Source: Methanosarcina sp. UBA293
Lineage (GTDB): Archaea; Halobacteriota; Methanosarcinia; Methanosarcinales; Methanosarcinaceae
Length of the DNA: 50,687 nucleotides
Assembly (NCBI GenBank): GCA_002499445.1
Contig: DALS01000068.1
Span: forward strand, 1 to 50,687
Direction of reading: 5' to 3'
The position numbers were made by a program, and so were the translations under genes. Below, in pieces: positions 1 to 8,381 of this stretch. The number at the start of each line of letters is the position of its first letter. Position 1 is the first letter of the stretch. The notes below the pieces were generated by a model. That model made no database searches and was not told the DNA's origin. It worked only from the letters and a program-made list of their open reading frames with translations.

Positions 1-93
1 GCTGCAAAAGGAATTGCTGCAAAAATGAACATCGAAAAGTTGCTCGATATAAAGATTAATTCCTGCAACCTTTTCAGAAAACAGATAGCGTAA
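1..93 (+). CDS. C-terminal end of an unidentified protein (partial)
   Basis: Frame 1 is open from the window edge to a TAA at 91-93 and gives 30 residues ending in LFRKQIA. The gene starts outside the window. The fragment is too short to assign a family. It lies on the same strand as the permease that follows, but about 200 bp containing a promoter-like TATA element separate them, so they are probably separate transcription units. The open frame could be chance, though its amino-acid composition looks coding. Confidence 0.45.
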   Translation, partial: AAKGIAAKMNIEKLLDIKINSCNLFRKQIA

Positions 94-210
94 AAAAATT
101 TAAATTAACTTCAATACGGGAAAACAGGTGTAATCTCCTTTATACCTTCATCAGGATATTTCCTAATAAAGAAATACCTACTGACTTTCCCGCTTTTTAT
201 CTTTACAAGC

Positions 211-220
211 TTTTATAAGT
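211..220 (+). promoter_or_regulatory. TATA-box candidate for the permease gene
   Basis: The sequence TTTTATAAGT fits an archaeal box A. It lies about 75-80 bp upstream of the permease ATG, which would place the transcription start near 245 and give a short leader. The leader contains the Shine-Dalgarno AGGAGTG at 277-283. Inferred from position and motif only. Confidence 0.4.
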
Positions 221-293
221 CGATTTGTGCCGCAAGAGCCGTGCGAATCGCCAATTCTGCATTAGTATTTAATTATAGGAGTGTGCTTGAAAA

Positions 294-1703
294 ATGAACA
301 ACGAAAACAGTGAAAATAGAGGCCTCCAGCGGACAATTGACTGGAAGCAGGGTCTTGCAATTGCCCTTGGCGTCCCTGTGCTGATTCTTCCTTCCATAGG
401 CTACTTTGCGAGCTATGTTTGGGCTTTTGCAATCCTTATCTGGGCTCTTTCCGTTTTCCAGGGTTTCATGCAAAACTTTGCCTACGGAGAACTTGCAACA
501 ATGTTTCCGAAAGCCTCTGGGCTTCCGGGATACGCTCAAAGCGTTTTTGGAGCAAAAAGGGGGAGCAAACAGTATGACAAGGGTAAACTATTGGGAGGTT
601 TCAGTGCCTGGAGTTATTGGTTTGCCTGGAACCCTGTACTTGCTATCTTTTCAATCCTTATAGGAAGTTACCTAAAAGGGCTTGTTCCGGCATTTGCCGG
701 AGTGCCTGACCTGATCCTCTACCTCGCATCAGGAGCAACTGTGTTTTCGTTTCTGATCCTTGTCAATTATCGGGGGCTTTCAGGTGGAGCAACGCTCGGG
801 TACATTCTTGCTGTACTTTCACTTGCCCCACTTATAATCATCTCTATTGCACCTTTCGCAACCGGGCAGTTAGAAATTAGCAATATCACTGGTGCCTGGC
901 TTCCCACAGACTGGAGCTGGGATGTACAGCACATTCTGATTCTTCTGGGGCTTTTTGCAATGGCCCAGTGGAGTGCCTGTGCCTGGGAAACTGCAGCAAT
1001 TTATGGACCCGAATACAAGGACCCAAAATCCGATGTCCCAAAAGCTCTCTTTATTTGTGGTTCAATCTGCCTTGTAACCTTTATCCTTGTTCAGGCAGCC
1101 TGTACCGGGGCTCTGGGAATTGAAGGAATCCTGGCTGAGCCAATCTCTCCAATGCTTCCCCTGGCTCAGATGACTCTTGGACCCATAGGAGGGGCTCTGA
1201 CGATCCTTATGTTAGTTGCAGCCATGATTCTCATTATCCAGACAGCTTTTCTCGGAGCTTCAAGGGCTATGTATTCCATGGCTGAGGAAGGAAACCTGCC
1301 AGGGTTCTTTGGAAAAATGAATCCGCATGGAACTCCGGTTAATGCAATGCTTGTTATTGCTCTCTTGAATATGGGTTTCATCTTTCTGGAAACCCCTGCA
1401 GCTATACTGGCTGCGTCAGCAATAGGTTACGTCTGCGCTAATGGGATAAGTCTGCTCGCCTATGTCAAAGCAAAAACTGACCCGAAGTTCTCAAATCTCG
1501 AAAGACCGTTCAAAGCTCCTGGAGGCTGGAAATACGTAGCCCTCTTCTTTGGACTCTTTAACCTGCCTCTATGTCTTATTGGAATAATATACCTGAACAG
1601 TCTTGAAGTAGGATGGACTTCAACAATAGTCGGCTTCGTAGTGCTTGCACTTTATATACCTCTCTGGATCTATTCCCAGAAAGAGACTCGGGTGGTTTTA
1701 TAA
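294..1703 (+). CDS. APC-superfamily amino-acid permease
   Basis: A 469-residue polytopic membrane protein with about twelve hydrophobic segments, typical in length for the amino acid-polyamine-organocation superfamily (AA_permease_2 type). The N-terminus is short and cytoplasmic and is followed by a glycine/proline-rich first helix (IALGVPVLILPSIGYFAS), where this family binds the substrate backbone. FGKMNPHGTPVNAML is the usual loop before a later helix. The protein would import an amino acid or amine with protons or sodium, or act as an exchanger; the substrate cannot be read from sequence. The start is supported by AGGAGTG ten bases upstream. It appears monocistronic. The long minus-strand frame inside it is a shadow. 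Confidence 0.85.
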   Translation: MNNENSENRGLQRTIDWKQGLAIALGVPVLILPSIGYFASYVWAFAILIWALSVFQGFMQNFAYGELATMFPKASGLPGYAQSVFGAKRGSKQYDKGKLLGGFSAWSYWFAWNPVLAIFSILIGSYLKGLVPAFAGVPDLILYLASGATVFSFLILVNYRGLSGGATLGYILAVLSLAPLIIISIAPFATGQLEISNITGAWLPTDWSWDVQHILILLGLFAMAQWSACAWETAAIYGPEYKDPKSDVPKALFICGSICLVTFILVQAACTGALGIEGILAEPISPMLPLAQMTLGPIGGALTILMLVAAMILIIQTAFLGASRAMYSMAEEGNLPGFFGKMNPHGTPVNAMLVIALLNMGFIFLETPAAILAASAIGYVCANGISLLAYVKAKTDPKFSNLERPFKAPGGWKYVALFFGLFNLPLCLIGIIYLNSLEVGWTSTIVGFVVLALYIPLWIYSQKETRVVL

Positions 1704-1719
1704 AAATAGTTCTCTACAA

Positions 1720-1821
1720 ATTCCACAGCATAATTTGCAGGTAATCTATATGCTTCTATACCTTGAATCCTGGAATTTTATGGACAAAGACGTAATCGAA
1801 GCTTTTAAGAACAGTCAGTAA
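1720..1821 (+). pseudogene. Fragment of a histidine-kinase gene (HisKA_2 region)
   Basis: About 100 bp immediately after the permease closely match the dimerization/phosphoacceptor region of the complete kinase gene at 4166-6757. Bases 1731-1748 equal 6093-6110 exactly, and similarity continues to the FKDSQ-like codons, here ending in FKNSQ and a TAA at 1819-1821. The conserved stretch just before it (HHRIKN) is damaged by a small deletion. No start codon or ATPase domain is present. It is best read as a relic of a duplicated or recombined kinase gene. Confidence 0.65.
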
Positions 1822-2062
1822 AGAAAAAAAGATTAAAGTAGAGAAGGTTAAATAAAAATTAAGAGGATTTCCATATTTCCTATAGAAGTTTCGATAAAAT
1901 ATTAATTTCACAAGCCTAAATACCAGTGCAGGGTCATGTCAGAGACAATAACCCTGCCTGAGAACTGCTGTTCATTTGACCGTTTTAAATTGGGGTCTCT
2001 TAATTGTAGTTTTTTGGTGGGTTTCCTGTTGAAAGACTAATACCACACGTTTTTCCGTTTTA

Positions 2063-2315
2063 ATGAGTTCCCAAACTCATATCTTTCTTTAAGTACTCCT
2101 TTCTTGAATTGGAGTTTCCCAAACTCATATCATTTGAGGTTAAAAGCCTCAAGTTGTTCGCAGGTTGGCTTACCTTCAGGTAAGAAATCTACTAGCTTTC
2201 AACCACACTGAGATTCTCAGTGTCCTCAGACAACATAGCATATGGGTTAAGCATATTTAGCCCAACCTATGAAGAACCTTCAATAACTTTGTGTCATAGA
2301 ACCTACCTCTAGGTA
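2063..2315. ncRNA. Array of seven short hairpins; candidate structured RNA or element end
   Basis: Within 253 bp there are seven local inverted repeats: ATGAGTT/AACTCAT (2063-2080), GAGTTT/AAACTC (2112-2126), TTGAGG/CCTCAA (2134-2152), CTTACC/GGTAAG (2169-2184), ACACTGAG/CTCAGTGT (2205-2223), TGGGTT/AGCCCA reinforced by CATAG/CTATG (2234-2271) and TACCT/AGGTA (2304-2315). The first two share the repeat GAGTT(T)CCCAAACTCATATC. Such density is far beyond the surrounding sequence and suggests a folded RNA. The strand cannot be fixed because the stems are symmetric. It could be a free-standing ncRNA, the guide-RNA end of a lost TnpB-type element, or another mobile-element remnant. Confidence 0.4.
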
Positions 2316-2365
2316 ATGCCTTCATCATTAGATATTTTAATGGCTTTAAAAATTACAAAGGCGTA

Positions 2366-2404
2366 AAAAACAGTTCATACACAAGAAAAACAGTTCATAC
2401 ACAA
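2366..2404. repeat. Two tandem copies of AAAAACAGTTCATACACAA
   Basis: The 19-bp unit occurs at 2366-2384 and again at 2386-2404, a period of 20 bp, just after the hairpin array. No function is visible. It may mark a small tandem duplication. Confidence 0.6.
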
Positions 2405-2556
2405 ATTGCTAAGTAACTTCTTCAGTAATTTCGGAAAATATAGGTGAAAGTAAAAGAAAAGAGAAAGAAGAAAAACCCAATAAAAAGAAAATAGAGAACT
2501 CTTTGTCACTGAAAAAAAATCATATAATATAATAAGATAGTTTAATTATGGAGGCC

Positions 2557-2597
2557 CCTGAAAGCTATGACATTTCCCACATGTCATAGCTTTCGGG
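2557..2597. terminator. Strong 17-bp hairpin
   Basis: CCTGAAAGCTATGACAT (2557-2573) pairs with ATGTCATAGCTTTCGGG (2581-2597) around a 7-base loop, with one G-T wobble. No U-run of terminator type follows on either strand. It may be a processing or termination structure, an RNA-element end or a mobile-element remnant. The structure is certain; the role is not. Confidence 0.5.
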
Positions 2598-2886
2598 TAA
2601 AATTTAATGCAGTTGCCGGGGTTCGAAGAAAAGAAAATTCCAGCTAATTTAGCTTAAGATTTTCTTTCTATCTTTTACGAAGATCTCGTGAGTTTCTGCT
2701 GTATTTATATTATCAGCGTAACTTCCGTAATACTTCATATTTTTTCCCTAGGAGGATACAATAGATTTTTAGCGTTCTTTAACGTTTTTTACTTCGTTTT
2801 TAATTTTTACTTTCAGTTCGTTTTTCATGCCGCCTTTGTATTCTTATTGCCATCTAGGTTTTTTTAGGGCGGACTTAATTGTTTTA

Positions 2887-2963
2887 GTGGCCACCTTAAT
2901 CCGTTTTTATGCCATTTTATTCTTTTTAGGTGGCCACTTTAGTCCGTTTTTATGCCATTTTTA
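2887..2963. repeat. Two tandem 33-bp repeats, period 43
   Basis: The unit begins GTGGCCACCTTAATCCG and continues through TTTTTATGCCATTTTA. It occurs at 2887-2919 and, with two changes, at 2930-2963. A weaker third version (GGCGGACTTAATTG) precedes them near 2871. Each unit begins with the palindrome GTGGCCAC. It could be a binding-site array or a decayed mobile element. Confidence 0.6.
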
Positions 2964-3292
2964 AATTTGTTGTTTGCCCTTTCTGAATTTCCCACTATTC
3001 TTTCAGGCAATTTCTTTTGTTGGATTTGTTTTCGTTTACAGGAAAGCAATTTATTATTGGATTTGATAATATATAGCCCGATCCACTTGGTTCTTACAAA
3101 AGTTTCAGGCAAATGAATGAATGATATGTAAAATCTAAAGCAAAAGGATTTTTTAATGCCTTTAAAAATTTCAATTGGAGCTAGATTGTCTTAAAACTCA
3201 AAATTTTCCCAAAATCAAGACTTTTTGAAATATATTTTTCCTATCTAACATAATCTTTTAATAAAAGTATCTTCAATAAATATAGAATAGCA

Positions 3293-4078
3293 ATGAGCTC
3301 ATCTTTATGTGATACCATCTGGCTTTCTGAAAAAAGAAAAAATCTCCTTCTCCTGCTTATGGAAGGTTCTAGAACCATTGAGCAAATAAAAACTTCTCTC
3401 AATGTGTCCTCAAAATCGATGATGCCCCAGATTAAAATTCTTAAAAAGCAGGAATTGATTCTCCAGAAAGAAGATACTTACATGCTTTCGGAGATTGGAA
3501 AAGTTGTTGTAGGAAATATGCTTCCTCTCCTGAATACAATCGAGGTTATCGAAGAAAATAAGGAATACTGGGCAAGTCGGGATACAAATGTCATACCCCA
3601 TGAACAGTTTATGCGACTTGGCGAACTGGGAGCATGTATGGTAATTGAACCTGATCTGAACCACTTATTCGACCTTCCAAGAGAGTTTACTGAAAATATT
3701 AAGAAATCAAAAAACATCATGAGCTTACTTTCCTATTATCATCCTCTCTATTCGTCACTTTATTCCAAACTTGCAAAAAGCGGCGCTGAAATGGAAATCG
3801 TGATTACGAAAGCAGTATTTGAGAGATTAAAAAACGATTGCAGGGAAGAACTCGAAATTTTACTTAATTCTGAAAACACGGTTTTTAATGTCTGTGAGGA
3901 AAGCCAGCAGCTTCCAACGATTGCTGTTACCGAGAGATTTATGTATCTCTGTCTTTTCGACAAACAGGGGAAATACGACCACAGGAAAGTAATGAGTTTT
4001 AATGCTAGCGCTCTTCGCTGGGGCAGGGAGCTTTTCAAATATTACAGAGAACTATCTCAAGAAATTATCGAGATTTGA
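3293..4078 (+). CDS. Winged-helix transcriptional regulator with FilR1 (DUF1724) domain
   Basis: A 261-residue DNA-binding protein of a family that is abundant in methanogens. Residues about 10-75 form an ArsR-like winged helix (TIEQIKTSLNVSSKSMMPQIK, then a wing ending MLSEIGKVVVG). Residues about 120-255 match the FilR1/DUF1724 effector domain, including the characteristic start HLFDLPREFTENIKKS and the end FNASALRWGRELFKYY. Relatives in Methanosarcina regulate methyltransferase and methanogenesis genes (Msr/Fil-type regulators). No Shine-Dalgarno precedes the ATG and a TATA-like element lies about 30 bp upstream, so the mRNA may be leaderless. It is followed on the same strand by a sensor kinase and a receiver protein, suggesting one signalling unit, although it has no receiver domain itself. 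Confidence 0.82.
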   Translation: MSSSLCDTIWLSEKRKNLLLLLMEGSRTIEQIKTSLNVSSKSMMPQIKILKKQELILQKEDTYMLSEIGKVVVGNMLPLLNTIEVIEENKEYWASRDTNVIPHEQFMRLGELGACMVIEPDLNHLFDLPREFTENIKKSKNIMSLLSYYHPLYSSLYSKLAKSGAEMEIVITKAVFERLKNDCREELEILLNSENTVFNVCEESQQLPTIAVTERFMYLCLFDKQGKYDHRKVMSFNASALRWGRELFKYYRELSQEIIEI

Positions 4079-4165
4079 AGGTTGCCTGAGATCTAAAGGT
4101 TGCTTCACAGGCAGATAGAATGAGCCCTCCTCATCTCTCCTTTATAACTGGCTGGAGTTTAGACT

Positions 4166-6757
4166 ATGAGCTTTAAAAATTTCCCCCTGAAATCAAAGCT
4201 GGTTATCTATATCGTTGTCGGAGTATTTCTTGTTCTTGCACTCTCTACGGCTGTAAGTATTAGTACGGTTACTTCTCAGGAAGAAAAACTGGCTTACCAG
4301 AAATCAATCGAAATGGCAAGCAACTATGCAAACCAGTTTGACTCCGATATGAAAGCTAACAGTGCTGTTTCAAAAACGCTTGCCCTTACTATGGAAAATT
4401 ACAAAGCTTCCGATAGAACTGAGGTAATTGGAATTCTGGAGAATATCCTCGAGAAAAATCCAAAGCTTATAGGAGTCTATGTGGGATATGAGCCTAACGC
4501 TTTTGACGGCAGGGATACAAAATACACCAATGCCTTAGGGTGTGATACAACAGGCAGGTTCATCCCTTATTGTAATAAAATTAAAGGCTACACTACAGTT
4601 GAGCCTCTTGTTCATTATAATTCTTCAGACTATTACCAGCTTCCCAAAACAAGAGGGGAGGATATCCTAACTGAGCCGTACTTTTATGAAGGAATATTCA
4701 TGGTAAGCCTTGTTTCTCCGATTTTTAGAGATGGGAAATTTGTTGGGATAGGGGGAGCGGATGTACCTCTGGAATATGTAGACGAGGTGGTTAGTGAAGT
4801 CCGAACCTTTGATACAGGATATGCCTTCATGGTAAGCAATACAGGCGTTTTGCTTTCTCACCCTGTGCACAAGGACTGGATAGGGAAAAAGAGCCTCTAT
4901 GATTTTAATTCGAAAGAAATAGATAGAGCCGCAAACGACATAAAAAAAGGAACTGGTGGGTATATTGAGGTTAAGGATTCGACCACAGACAAAAACGTTG
5001 TAATGTTCTACGAACCTGTGAAAACCGGAAATCTTGCTTTTGTCCTTGTAATTCCAAAAGAAGAGATACTTGCAGGTGTTGTTGATCTTCGGAACAAACT
5101 CATAGTCATTTCTGCGATTTCTATTCTGTTTATGGCTGCTCTTGCTTATATGATTGCCTGTTCTATCACAAAACCAATAGATGAAATCGTTCAGGATTTC
5201 AAGAGTATCGCCCAAGATGCAGTTAAAGGGAGGCTCGATGTTAGGGCGGATACGGATGTAGCTATTGATTTCAGGGAAATTCCTAAAGGTCTGAACGAAA
5301 TTCTTAAAGCTGTAATTGTTCCTGTAAGAGAGACTATAAGAGTGACCAATGCGCTTGCAAAAGGCGAGTTAAAAGAAAGAGTAGATTTAGATGTACAGGG
5401 AGAGTTCAAGGAACTCGGAAATACACTTGATAAGTTCTCCGAAACCTTGAACAGTATTATTGATGATTCAAACGCAGTCCTTACTGCATTTCAGCAGAAT
5501 GATTTTAAGCGGCAGATTACTATACACGGGCAGGGCGACTTCATGTTGCTTACTGACGGAATCGAAGAGACTCGCCAGGCTCTTGATAAGGTTACTTCTC
5601 AACGCATAGAGGCAGAAAAAGCTCTTTTAGATTATGCAAAAGAACTTGAGCGTTCCAACCAGCTTAAGGAAGAAATGGAAAGGGTTATCAATACAAGTCC
5701 TGTAATAGTTTTCCTTTGGAAGTATGAGTCCATGTGGCCTGCAAAGTTTGTTTCAGAAAACATTACTAGGCTGGGCTATGATGTTGAAGACTTTATTTCA
5801 GGAAAAATCCTTTATGGGGATATTGTACATCCTGAAGACGTGAAAAAGATGGCCTCCGAACTTAAAAGGCACGTTGAAACAGGCTGTGCGGATTATACTT
5901 CAGAATACCGGATTCTCACAAAATCCGGGGAAGTCCGATGGGTTGACGAAAGGACTTTTATCCATCGTAATGAGAAAGGAGAAATTCATCTTCAAGGAAT
6001 TATCCTGGATATAACGGAGCATAAAAAGGCTGAGAATGCGCTTCTCCAGATGGAAGAAATCCGTAAGAAAGAAATTCATCACCGCATTAAGAATAATTTG
6101 CAGGTAATCTCTACGCTTCTATACCTTGAATCTGGAAATTTTACGGATATGGATGTAATCGAAGCCTTTAAGGACAGTCAGCACAGAGTTAAATCAATGG
6201 CTCTTGTTCATGAAAAGCTTTACCAATCCGAGGATATGGTAAGCGTGGACTTTTCAGACTATGTTAAAAATCTTGTGGATTATCTGCTTCAGTCATATTC
6301 TCTGGACAGCCGCAAAGTAAGTCTAAAGCTTGATGTTGAAAAGGTTTTCCTAGGGATGGATACGGCTGTTCCCCTTGGAATAATTGTGAATGAACTGGTC
6401 TCGAATTCACTTAAACATGCCTTTGCCGGAGAGGAAAAAGGAGAGATTTATATTGAACTGCGCAGATGTAAAGAATATTCTATTCGGCAGGAAAAGAACC
6501 CTGAGAATTCTGAAAATAGAAAAGCCGGAAATCCAAATAATAAGACTGACCTAAATGGCACAACACGAGATGAAAACGAGAAGTTAATCCTTATAGTAAG
6601 AGATAATGGCAGAGGATTCCCTGAAGGATTGGACTTCAGGAACACAACTTCCCTGGGACTTCAGCTTGTGATAACGCTTGTGGATCAGATTGAAGGAGAT
6701 ATTGAGCTTGATACAAGTAAGGGAACAGGATTCGAAATTAGTTTTTTCAGGAGATGA
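4166..6757 (+). CDS. Membrane sensor histidine kinase (Cache-HAMP-PAS-HisKA_2-HATPase)
   Basis: An 863-residue sensor kinase. A transmembrane helix at about 12-34 precedes an extracellular Cache domain to about 310 (YVGYEPNAFDGRD, VSPIFRDGKFVGIGGADVPL). A second helix follows at about 313-333, then HAMP-like linkers to about 480, a PAS domain at about 505-620, a HisKA_2 dimerization domain with the phosphoacceptor in EIHHRIKNN (near residue 638) and an HATPase with N-box NELVSNSLKHAF and G-box DNGRGFPEG. A low-complexity insert (about residues 775-805) interrupts the ATPase domain. It should sense a small extracellular ligand and phosphorylate the receiver protein encoded 21 bp downstream. 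The ATG is preceded by a GGAG ribosome site. Confidence 0.88.
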   Translation: MSFKNFPLKSKLVIYIVVGVFLVLALSTAVSISTVTSQEEKLAYQKSIEMASNYANQFDSDMKANSAVSKTLALTMENYKASDRTEVIGILENILEKNPKLIGVYVGYEPNAFDGRDTKYTNALGCDTTGRFIPYCNKIKGYTTVEPLVHYNSSDYYQLPKTRGEDILTEPYFYEGIFMVSLVSPIFRDGKFVGIGGADVPLEYVDEVVSEVRTFDTGYAFMVSNTGVLLSHPVHKDWIGKKSLYDFNSKEIDRAANDIKKGTGGYIEVKDSTTDKNVVMFYEPVKTGNLAFVLVIPKEEILAGVVDLRNKLIVISAISILFMAALAYMIACSITKPIDEIVQDFKSIAQDAVKGRLDVRADTDVAIDFREIPKGLNEILKAVIVPVRETIRVTNALAKGELKERVDLDVQGEFKELGNTLDKFSETLNSIIDDSNAVLTAFQQNDFKRQITIHGQGDFMLLTDGIEETRQALDKVTSQRIEAEKALLDYAKELERSNQLKEEMERVINTSPVIVFLWKYESMWPAKFVSENITRLGYDVEDFISGKILYGDIVHPEDVKKMASELKRHVETGCADYTSEYRILTKSGEVRWVDERTFIHRNEKGEIHLQGIILDITEHKKAENALLQMEEIRKKEIHHRIKNNLQVISTLLYLESGNFTDMDVIEAFKDSQHRVKSMALVHEKLYQSEDMVSVDFSDYVKNLVDYLLQSYSLDSRKVSLKLDVEKVFLGMDTAVPLGIIVNELVSNSLKHAFAGEEKGEIYIELRRCKEYSIRQEKNPENSENRKAGNPNNKTDLNGTTRDENEKLILIVRDNGRGFPEGLDFRNTTSLGLQLVITLVDQIEGDIELDTSKGTGFEISFFRR

Positions 6758-6778
6758 AATATAAAATAAGGTGTGAAA

Positions 6779-7192
6779 ATGGCGGAAGGAAAGAATGTAG
6801 CAGAAGGCAGAATTCTGATCGTCGAGGACGAGCATATTGTTGCGATGGGCATTAAAAAAATGCTGAAAAATTTGGGGTATACGGTTACTGGTGTAGCCTC
6901 TTGTGGAGAGGATGCCATAAGCAAGGCAGAGATTACTTTCCCTGATGTCGTGCTTATGGATATTATGTTAAAAGGTAATATGGATGGCGTAGAAGCTGCA
7001 GGGAAAATTAGGGAAAGATTTAATGTCCCAGTTGTTTACCTGACTGCTTATTCTGATAATAAGATTCTTGAGAGAGCCAAAAAAACCGAGCCATTTGGTT
7101 ATATTGTAAAGCCTTTTGATGAAAAAGATCTGTACAGCAGCATTGAGGTAGCCCTGCACAGATATAGGAAGGAAAAAGAGAAATCAAAATGA
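6779..7192 (+). CDS. Stand-alone response regulator (REC domain)
   Basis: A 137-residue single receiver domain. Seen are the acidic pocket (VEDEH), the phosphoacceptor Asp in VVLMDIML, the switch Thr in YLTAYSD and the invariant Lys in YIVKPF. There is no output domain, so it probably acts by protein contact or phosphotransfer. It starts 21 bp after the kinase stop and is most likely its cognate partner. The ATG at 6779 is preferred over an in-frame GTG at 6773, because the GTG falls inside the ribosome-binding sequence AAGGTG. Confidence 0.9.
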   Translation: MAEGKNVAEGRILIVEDEHIVAMGIKKMLKNLGYTVTGVASCGEDAISKAEITFPDVVLMDIMLKGNMDGVEAAGKIRERFNVPVVYLTAYSDNKILERAKKTEPFGYIVKPFDEKDLYSSIEVALHRYRKEKEKSK

Positions 7193-7897
7193 TTTAATGA
7201 TTGCGAGAAAGAGAATCAGAGTGAATCGAGCAGAAAACCAGATGGCACAAAAGAAATTCCCGGTCATGCAGCGGAAATTTGTTTCTCTGTTATTCAAGAG
7301 TTCCTAAATTCTCCTACCGCCAAAATTACTTCATTTTGTTTACAGGTTAAGGAATTCTCCTTATCATTCCTATATCATTTTTAAATTTCTCTTATAATGT
7401 TCTTCTTATTAACTTTCTTCATAGACTTTTTTAAAGTTATTTTGCCCAAATCTACTTGATTTTAATCAGTTTCAGGTTAAGATATTCTCCTGAATACTTA
7501 TCATATTTGGCTTTTTCTGACAGTGTGATTGAAAATTTTAATTCAATTAAAAAATCATTTAGTTTGAGAAAAAGCACCTTCCTTCTGCAATGGACAAGGG
7601 TTAGTTTAAAGTATCTCTTCTTCGGTATGCGCCATATAGCGTGGGTTATATACCTTAATTTATATAGGCATTTGCTACAGGAAACAATAGAGAAGCTTGC
7701 CTTCTCCCGAATTTGGGAACAATTATCCAAATTTATTCATCCAAATTTATTGAACCGACTTCTTAACTTAGAGGTATAAATATACCCAAATGCTTCTGTT
7801 TCGGCATGTAACCTTATTGATAGATTAGGGGAACTTGAACATAGCAGTAAACCTGTCCCAAACCGGCTATCAGAGGTTGAAAAAAGGTGTAATAGTA
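7193..7897. other. 705-bp spacer without convincing gene
   Basis: AT-rich. It contains two similar stretches, GGTTAAGGAATTCTCC near 7345 and GGTTAAGATATTCTCC near 7477. A 107-codon open frame at 7456-7779 (+) overlaps an opposite-strand frame of nearly equal length, lacks a ribosome site and shows no recognisable motif. It is not called. Confidence 0.45.
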
Positions 7898-8359
7898 ATG
7901 GTAGAAGGAAGAATTCTGGTTGTTGAGGACGAACATATTGTTGCAATGGGAATACAGATGATGCTAAAGAATCTGGGATGCACGGTTACTGGCGTGGCTT
8001 CGTCTGGATAGGAGGCCATTAGCAAAGCCGAAAGCACTTTACCTGATCTCGTGCTTATGGATATTATGTTGAAAGGCGACCTAGATGGTATAGAAGCATC
8101 AAAGGAAATAATAACTAGGTTTGATATTCCAGTTGTTTACCTTACTGGTTCGGACCATAGAATTCTTGAACAAATTTGGAATAAGGAATCTGAATATCTT
8201 GCAAAACCTTTCGATGAAACTGATCTAGAAAAAGTTATTGATCTTGTTCTTAGACGACGCAGGCTGGAAAAAAGGGAGAATAAAAGAAGCTCAAGGGATC
8301 TTAAAAAACATTTAGAAAGCTCAGAATCCTTTAGGTCACTTAGCCCGTCTGACGGTTAA
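7898..8359 (+). CDS. Second REC-domain response regulator with in-frame TAG (pyrrolysine or nonsense)
   Basis: The frame runs from ATG 7898 (preceded by AAGGTG at the right distance) to TAA at 8357-8359. It is interrupted once, by TAG at 8009-8011 (codon 38). Read through, it is a 153-residue receiver domain, paralogous to the gene at 6779 at both DNA and protein level (VEDEHIVAMG, VVLMDIML versus LVLMDIML, YLAKPFDE). All receiver residues are intact on both sides of the TAG, and the C-terminal tail is charged. The TAG aligns with Glu of SCGEDAIS in the paralogue, so a G-to-T change would create it. In Methanosarcina UAG is decoded as pyrrolysine, so the protein could be made in full; a recent nonsense mutation is the alternative. 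Confidence 0.7.
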
Positions 8360-8381
8360 AAGATAAACTTTCAAAGTACTA

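Larger units (their letters stand above)
1822..3292. other. Gene-poor interval with hairpins and repeats
   Basis: No convincing coding sequence lies here. It contains a hairpin array (2063-2315), a 20-bp-period duplication of CAGTTCATACACAA (2366-2404), a strong isolated hairpin (2557-2597) and a tandem repeat (2887-2963), each listed separately. The motif TTTTAATGSCTTTAAAAATT occurs near 2335 and again near 3152, which suggests that pieces of one ancestral repeat frame this interval. The remainder is T-rich and unassigned. Confidence 0.5.

Noticed and set aside
2063..2315. CRISPR array
   Set aside because: The stems differ from one another and are not identical repeats separated by unique spacers of constant size. 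No cas genes are present.
4667..5215. 182-codon minus-strand frame
   Set aside because: Antisense to the Cache domain of the sensor kinase, with shadow-type composition.
7456..7779. 107-codon open frame on the plus strand
   Set aside because: No ribosome site, no motif, unusual composition, and an opposite-strand frame of similar length. It reads like chance in AT-rich DNA.
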